A program made the position numbers and the translations under genes. From Nostoc sp. UCD121 (GTDB lineage: Bacteria > Cyanobacteriota > Cyanobacteriia > Cyanobacteriales > Nostocaceae), in the NCBI RefSeq assembly GCF_014222285.1, contig NZ_JACKZS010000053.1, positions 1 to 39,144 of the forward strand: DNA of 39,144 nt, given 5' to 3'. How positions within the stretch are numbered: position 1 is the first letter of the stretch; every line of letters starts with the position of its first letter. Shown here one piece after another: positions 34,761-39,144 of this stretch. Under the pieces are notes generated by a model. The model saw only the letters and a program-made list of their open reading frames with translations. It was not told the origin of the DNA and ran no database searches.

Positions 34761-35159
34761 TCAGTTACCTGATTGTGGTGTAACCGATGGCGGTGTAGCT
34801 GATGGTAGTGTAAACGATGGCAAACTGGGGCTTGCTTGCTGTTGTTCACCTCGAATTAGTTTTTGTTGCCTTGCTTTAAAGGCTGCTGCGGCTGAGTCTA
34901 ATTGTTCGTTCTGTTGGTCAGAATTCCAGTTGAGAGTCCCGAAATTTGCCCGATGAATCAGGTCAAACATATTGAAATTATCTGCGTTTGTCCGGGAAAA
35001 TGGATCGGTATTTTGGTCTGTTGTACTATTACTGGGAAAAGCATCGGCTGGGCTGCTTACTTGAGCCGAACTAGGTTGAGCCATGAGCAAGGAAGCAAAG
35101 CTAATTCCTGCCACGGTAGCTACAAAGAGTCTAGGAATTTGTAAAAATGGTTTTTTCAT
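34761..35159 (-). CDS. Small secreted protein, unknown
   Basis: 132 aa with a clear Sec signal peptide (LFVATVAGISFASLLMAQPSSAQ). The mature part holds NADNFNMFDLIHRANFGTLNW, then DSAAAAFKARQQKLI, and a repetitive tail of SLPSFTLPSATPPSVTPQ type. Such short exported proteins are common in cyanobacteria, with no known function. It follows the ABC permease by 36 bp on the same strand but probably is not part of the transporter. Confidence 0.75.
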   Translation of the reverse strand: MKKPFLQIPRLFVATVAGISFASLLMAQPSSAQVSSPADAFPSNSTTDQNTDPFSRTNADNFNMFDLIHRANFGTLNWNSDQQNEQLDSAAAAFKARQQKLIRGEQQQASPSLPSFTLPSATPPSVTPQSGN

Positions 35160-35195
35160 GGGATTTTGACCCTAAAATTGCTCTATTTTATCTCT

Positions 35196-36086
35196 TTAAG
35201 CAAGAGTCCGCCGTAGTTGGGGTTGAATGCTCAGTAAGGCAACAACGGCAAAGCCAAACAATACCAGCAATGCTCCCCCAAAGGTAACATCACCCCAAGG
35301 AGCCTGCATAACGACACTACTTAGTCCCCAACTACTGTGGAGATACAGATAGCGAATGGGTTCGATCGCATAGCTAAGAGGATTCAGGGTAGCGATAACC
35401 TGTAACCACTGTGGCATGAAGGATAAAGGAGCCAAAGCAGTACTAGCAAACAATAATGGTAGGTTGGTGACGAAAATCACTGCAATCAGTTCAATGTGTC
35501 CAGGTAGAGCGAAAGCTAAACCTAGGGAGATGGCTGTTACGCCCAAAGCTAATAAAAAGACAATTAGAGCGATCGCACTTAAACCGACTGCATCGGGTAG
35601 TCCAGCGCCCAAAAATGCCGCCGCCGCTACAATCACGGCCGCTTGCAGCAAACTCTGGCTGATGATAAAGATTGCCGAAGCAAAGACAATGGAAAACCGC
35701 GATGCTAACGGTGCCACCAGCAAACGATTCAAAAAGCCGAACTCACGGTCAAACATTACGGGTAAACCAGCATTCAGCGCCCCAGCAAAGGCTGTAAACA
35801 CAATAATGCCGGCAGCTAAGAATTGTCCGTAATTTGTTGTTGTATTACCAAATATACCCTTGGGGGCATTTTGGAACAAAGCACCAAACAGTATCAACCA
35901 CATGACTGGCTGAATAATTCCGGCAACCAAAGATGAGGGACGACGTTGCAACTGAATAAACAAGCGACGAGTTAAAGCCAACGTCTCTTGTACTAATTCA
36001 CCGAAAAAGCTAGGTGCAGCATTAACATCTGCTGGTGGCGATGCTAGTGACTGCCAATTGATATCAGATTTAGGAGTAACGCTCAT
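35196..36086 (-). CDS. ABC-2 type exporter permease
   Basis: The start is the ATG at 36086 (296 aa, MSVTPKSDINWQSL). The longer frame to 36173 would translate only tandem repeats. Six membrane helices fit ABC2_membrane/DrrB-type permeases: SLVAGIIQPVMWLILFGALF, FLAAGIIVFTAFAGALNAGLPVMFDREFGFLNRLLVAP, AIALIVFLLALGVTAISLGLAFALPGHIELIAVIFVTNLPLLFASTALAPLSFMP, NPLSYAIEPIRYLYLH. It pairs with the ATPase gene just upstream (36210-37229). The substrate is unknown; homologues export drugs, lipids or polysaccharides. Confidence 0.88.
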   Translation of the reverse strand: MSVTPKSDINWQSLASPPADVNAAPSFFGELVQETLALTRRLFIQLQRRPSSLVAGIIQPVMWLILFGALFQNAPKGIFGNTTTNYGQFLAAGIIVFTAFAGALNAGLPVMFDREFGFLNRLLVAPLASRFSIVFASAIFIISQSLLQAAVIVAAAAFLGAGLPDAVGLSAIALIVFLLALGVTAISLGLAFALPGHIELIAVIFVTNLPLLFASTALAPLSFMPQWLQVIATLNPLSYAIEPIRYLYLHSSWGLSSVVMQAPWGDVTFGGALLVLFGFAVVALLSIQPQLRRTLA

Positions 36087-36092
36087 AGAAAT

Positions 36093-36172
36093 TTGGGAAT
36101 TGGGAATTGAGAACTTGTACTGAGCGAAGCCGAAGTATTGGGAATTGAGAATTGGGGATTGGGAATTGGGCA
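36093..36172. repeat. TTGGGAA heptamer tandem repeat
   Basis: Repeats of the TTGGGAA/TTGAGAA type fill most of 36093-36172, broken by GAGCGAAGCCGAAGTA, itself a familiar Nostoc-type interspersed repeat. It separates the ABC ATPase and permease genes. Confidence 0.75.
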
Positions 36173-36209
36173 TTCATTATTAATTCTTTTTTCTCATCTT
36201 GCCCTGCCC

Positions 36210-37229
36210 CTATCTCATAAGCTGCTTTTTCTCAGCTTTAGGATCGCGAGTGGCAACGGCTGCCAGTTCTGCATCCATCAGGGTGCGTCCTGTAGCGGCG
36301 AGGTAAACGTCATCGAGGCTGGGGCGAGATTGGGCAATACCAAATATGGGTAAGCCAGCAGTATTAAGTGCTTGCTGTATGTTAATAAGAACATCATTTT
36401 GAGGTGTCACCACCAAGTTGAGAGAATTACCTTGAGCGCTGTTGATAATGACTTCTTGCACAAAGGGCAAAGGTTGCAAGAGGTTTTTCGCTTTTTCTGC
36501 TTCCTCGCTGGGGGAAAACTCTCGGATTCGCAAGGTGATGCGATCGCCCCCGACTTGATCTTTTAATTGTGAAGGTGTCCCAGAGGCAATTACCACGCCC
36601 CGATCTATAATTGCCACGCGATCGGCTAAAGCGTCAATTTCTTCTAGGTAATGGCTGGTAATTACTACCGTTGTCCCAGAGGCGCGTAATTTTCGCAGGA
36701 AATCCCACACCACAAAACGGGTTTCTATATCAAGTCCTACAGTTGGCTCATCCAATACCAAAACATCTGGTGCATGGAGCAACCCAGCAGCCAAGTCTAG
36801 GCGCTTGCGTAAACCACCAGAATAGTTTCCTGTCTTTTTATTGGCGTATTCTTGCAAACCAAGTAAATCTAATACCGTCTCAATGCGCTGTTTGGCTACT
36901 GCGCGTGGAAGGTGATAAAGTGCTGCTTGCAATTGCAGCAGTTCTTTTCCAGTTAGCACCTTATCTATAGCTACTTCCTGAGCAACATAGCCTAGTCGTT
37001 GCCTTGCCACCCTCGGATTATCTAACACAGAGATGCCAGATACTTCGATTTTGCCAGCATCCGGTGTGGTCAGCGTACACAAGGCACGTAAGGTAGTAGT
37101 TTTCCCAGCACCGTTGGGGCCAAGTAAACCAAAGATTTCTCCTGGCTCTACCTGAAATGAAACATCCTGAACGGCAACCACTGTACCGTAACGTTTTTGC
37201 AGATTCTGAATTAAAACGGCGGGAGCCAT
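36210..37229 (-). CDS. ABC transporter ATPase (DrrA-type)
   Basis: The start is the ATG at 37229 (339 aa, MAPAVLIQNLQKRYGT); the upstream TTG at 37253 adds only eight unlikely residues. Walker A GPNGAGKT is at 37-44, signature YSGGLRKRLDLAAGL, Walker B VLVLDEPTVGLD and a switch His in VVITSHYLEE. A C-terminal about 90-residue extension has ITLRIREFSP, LNLVVTPQND and RPSLDDVYLAATGRTL, as in daunorubicin-resistance type ATPases. It energises the permease downstream. Confidence 0.93.
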   Translation of the reverse strand: MAPAVLIQNLQKRYGTVVAVQDVSFQVEPGEIFGLLGPNGAGKTTTLRALCTLTTPDAGKIEVSGISVLDNPRVARQRLGYVAQEVAIDKVLTGKELLQLQAALYHLPRAVAKQRIETVLDLLGLQEYANKKTGNYSGGLRKRLDLAAGLLHAPDVLVLDEPTVGLDIETRFVVWDFLRKLRASGTTVVITSHYLEEIDALADRVAIIDRGVVIASGTPSQLKDQVGGDRITLRIREFSPSEEAEKAKNLLQPLPFVQEVIINSAQGNSLNLVVTPQNDVLINIQQALNTAGLPIFGIAQSRPSLDDVYLAATGRTLMDAELAAVATRDPKAEKKQLMR

Positions 37230-37415
37230 GACAGCTTTTCCCCAACTATACAAATCTCAATAAAGTCTATCCTTATTGTAGAAGCTAGAGAGCAAGGAAA
37301 TAACAGATGAGCGAAAATCTCTAAACAAGTTCGCTTCATGCGCCATACTGCCAAAAATTTTGATTATTTTAGACAAATTGCTTGATTGCGTTTGTGGCGA
37401 ATTAACATTAGGACG

Positions 37416-38903
37416 TTATTTCACAACTTTCAAAGTTTTGAGGCTGGAATCATTGCAACCACTGATAAATCCCCCCATTGCTTGGATTTGTTGCAGGTAA
37501 TCAAGGACGGGTTTGGTGATCATTTCTCCCGGCATTAACACAGGAATTCCTGGGGGATAGGGACAGATAATTTCGGCACAGATGCGATCGCTAGTTTCTG
37601 CTAAAGGCAATGTTTCACTGAGAGCAAAAAAGGCTTCACGGGGAGAAAAATGTAAAGTATGACCCTGTGTAGTTAAAAGATTCTGCAAATTAGGATTTGT
37701 AACATTCAAGTTGGTTCGGCGATATTCTTTAGCAAGAGTAGTAAAACCTTGCACTAATTGCTTGATATCAGCTGGGGTATTGCCCAAACTAATGATAAAG
37801 GTAATATGTTGCAGTGAGGCGAATTCAGCAGTGACAGCAAATTTTTCATCTAGAATTTCATCTGCTTCAAATCCGGTTAAGCCTAAACCAGAGACAGTTA
37901 CAGTTAAGCGCGTTTCGTCTAAAGCCACAAAGTCGGGAGATCCCCCCAACCCCCCTTGATAAGGGGGGCTAGGCATCTGTAAGACAGATAATCCAGGAAT
38001 TTGGCTGATTTTTGTTCTAGCTTCATTGGCAAGTTGCAATGTGCGAGACATCAGCATCTTTCCGTAGAGTGCCATTTGCTGACGCGCTGCATCTAAAGAA
38101 GCTAAAAGTAAATAACTAGGACTGGTAGATTGTACAAGTTGCAAAGCTTTACTGATGCGATCGCAATCTATCCTATTACCTTGGATATGCAGCATCGATG
38201 CCTGTGTCATTGCACCAAGTACTTTATGGATGGATTGTACAGTTAAATCTGCACCTGCGGCTAAAGCTGGAGTGGGTAATTCGGAATGAAAGGCAAAGTG
38301 TGCGCCGTGTGCCTCATCTACGAGTAAAGGGATATTGTATTGATGGGTAATATTGGCGATCGCACTCAAATCTCCACAAACGCCGTAATATGTTGGATGA
38401 ACTGTCAACACTGCTTTAGCATCTGGATGTTGTTGGAGTGCAGATTCTACAGCATTGGGCGTGATGCTGTGGGCAATATCTAAAACTGGATCGTATTCAG
38501 GATTGAGAAAAATTGGTATTACACCAGAGAGAATTAAACCTGCGATCGCAGAAGAATGCACATTGCGAGGCAAAATGATTTTATCGCCTGTGCCACAGGT
38601 AGCGAGAATTGCCGCTTCAATCCCACAGGTAGAACCGTTAACAAGAAACCATGTTTGCGAAGCGCCAAAAGTCTCAGCCGCTAGTTGTTGCGCTGCTTGA
38701 ATAACGCCTTGGGGTGCAAAGAGATTATCTAAATCTGCTAATTCGGTTAAATCGGCACGAAAGACGGCTTTCCCAAGTAAATCAGCCAAAGGTTGAGAAA
38801 TTCCCTCACCTTGTTTATGTCCTGGGGTGTAAAAAGGTGCATGAGGTCTTGCTGCATTGGCTTTTAACGCATCTAATAATGGTGTTTGGTTTTGATTGAG
38901 CAT
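37416..38903 (-). CDS. Orn/Lys/Arg decarboxylase-like PLP enzyme
   Basis: The start is the ATG at 38903 (495 aa, MLNQNQTPLLDALKANA). The PLP lysine is Lys227 in SIHKVLGAMTQASML. N-terminal PHAPFYTPGHKQG and DLTELADLDNLFAPQGVI and the middle LLVDEAHGAHFAFH are typical of the Orn/Lys/Arg decarboxylase family (LdcC/SpeA-like aminotransferase class). The C-terminal part has CPYPPGIPVLMPGEMIT. It probably makes a diamine or agmatine. Around residues 308-320 the sequence PSPPYQGGLGGSP is encoded by an interspersed repeat (37937-37978). The frame is kept, so the enzyme is probably active. Confidence 0.9.
   Translation of the reverse strand: MLNQNQTPLLDALKANAARPHAPFYTPGHKQGEGISQPLADLLGKAVFRADLTELADLDNLFAPQGVIQAAQQLAAETFGASQTWFLVNGSTCGIEAAILATCGTGDKIILPRNVHSSAIAGLILSGVIPIFLNPEYDPVLDIAHSITPNAVESALQQHPDAKAVLTVHPTYYGVCGDLSAIANITHQYNIPLLVDEAHGAHFAFHSELPTPALAAGADLTVQSIHKVLGAMTQASMLHIQGNRIDCDRISKALQLVQSTSPSYLLLASLDAARQQMALYGKMLMSRTLQLANEARTKISQIPGLSVLQMPSPPYQGGLGGSPDFVALDETRLTVTVSGLGLTGFEADEILDEKFAVTAEFASLQHITFIISLGNTPADIKQLVQGFTTLAKEYRRTNLNVTNPNLQNLLTTQGHTLHFSPREAFFALSETLPLAETSDRICAEIICPYPPGIPVLMPGEMITKPVLDYLQQIQAMGGFISGCNDSSLKTLKVVK
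37938..37976 (-). repeat. Repeat inserted in the decarboxylase gene
   Basis: CCCCCCTT-GAT-AAGGGGGG (37953-37971) within a C-rich unit preceded by CCCCCCAAC is the well-known Nostoc-type C-rich repeat. In the gene it codes for SPPYQGGLGGSP in frame. Confidence 0.75.
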
Positions 38904-39108
38904 TAAAATAATTTGTAATTCGTAATTTAGAAAATAAAATGTTAATTTTGTCAACATTTTAAGGTAGATTGGATAGAAATTGATACAGATGGAATCAGGC
39001 TGTGGACAATCGGGGAAACTACCGCTAATAATATTTATCTACGTTTGATTACTGCATTTATAGATTAAATCTTAGTTTTAAATTAAGTAAGTCAGTGAGA
39101 AAAATTCA

Positions 39109-39144
39109 ATGTATATGAAGAAATATAAATTAGCTGTAGGGTGT
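39109..39144 (+). CDS. Possible start of a gene running off the window
   Basis: An ATG at 39109 (or 39115) opens a frame MYMKKYKLAVGC that runs to the end of the window. The upstream 200 bp are AT-rich with no gene on the plus strand. The Lys-rich start followed by hydrophobic residues could be a signal peptide, but only 12 codons are visible. Confidence 0.25.
   Translation, partial: MYMKKYKLAVGC

Overview
The window comes from a cyanobacterium, most likely a filamentous Nostocaceae (Nostoc-type) genome. The evidence is the very high density of the HIP1 octamer GCGATCGC, chloroplast-type genes (ndhD, ycf35, ycf46, crtQ), cyanobacterial families (DUF928, secreted CHAT/TPR proteins) and many heptanucleotide tandem repeats and short palindromic interspersed repeats typical of that group. 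No rRNA, tRNA, CRISPR array, complete insertion sequence or prophage was found. Species cannot be assigned from the sequence alone.

Layout. 1-4.0 kb (minus strand): an exported TPR-CHAT caspase-like protein followed by a secreted DUF928 protein with six exact 22-residue repeats. 4.0-7.4 kb: a small membrane protein, a MITE-like element, a strong hairpin, and ndhD (NDH-1 subunit 4). 7.4-9.8 kb (minus): a three-gene set of short-chain dehydrogenase, SMP-30/NHL-type propeller and membrane-anchored ABM-domain protein. 9.9-11.0 kb: a decayed AIPR-family (abortive-infection type) gene. 11.0-13.6 kb (minus): ycf35, the AAA ATPase ycf46 and an RHH-like small protein, ending in two tandem terminators. 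13.8-17.0 kb: FHA membrane protein, a lipoprotein, and a CPBP-family intramembrane protease. 17.0-21.8 kb: a TM2 protein, a tiny membrane protein, a copper-type P1B ATPase (ctaA-like) interrupted in frame by repeat DNA, and a second FHA protein. 21.8-26.8 kb: a small conserved protein, a TIGR01777 epimerase, a two-helix membrane protein, a TPR protein, an IscA/SufA-type Fe-S protein and a 547-residue acidic protein.

26.8-28.4 kb is an AT-rich stretch of about 1.7 kb with no convincing gene. It ends at a 58-residue ribbon-helix-helix gene that a 60-residue cutoff would miss, followed by crtQ and an SRPBCC gene. 30.9-33.4 kb (minus): an intact HicB antitoxin beside a decayed HicA toxin, a [2Fe-2S] ferredoxin-like protein and cobQ. 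33.6-39.1 kb: a small winged-helix-like protein, PrxQ, a small secreted protein, a DrrA/DrrB-type ABC exporter, an Orn/Lys/Arg decarboxylase, and possibly the first codons of a last gene.

Most genes are single housekeeping units (respiration/photosynthesis, carotenoids, cobalamin, Fe-S, copper, peroxide defence) rather than one pathway. The most notable signals are: (i) the paired secreted CHAT protease-like protein and Arg-containing repeat protein, a possible protease/substrate pair; (ii) interspersed repeats that have entered reading frames without breaking them (ctaA three times, the propeller, the decarboxylase); and (iii) two defence or toxin genes in decay, AIPR and HicA, with HicA's antitoxin kept intact.
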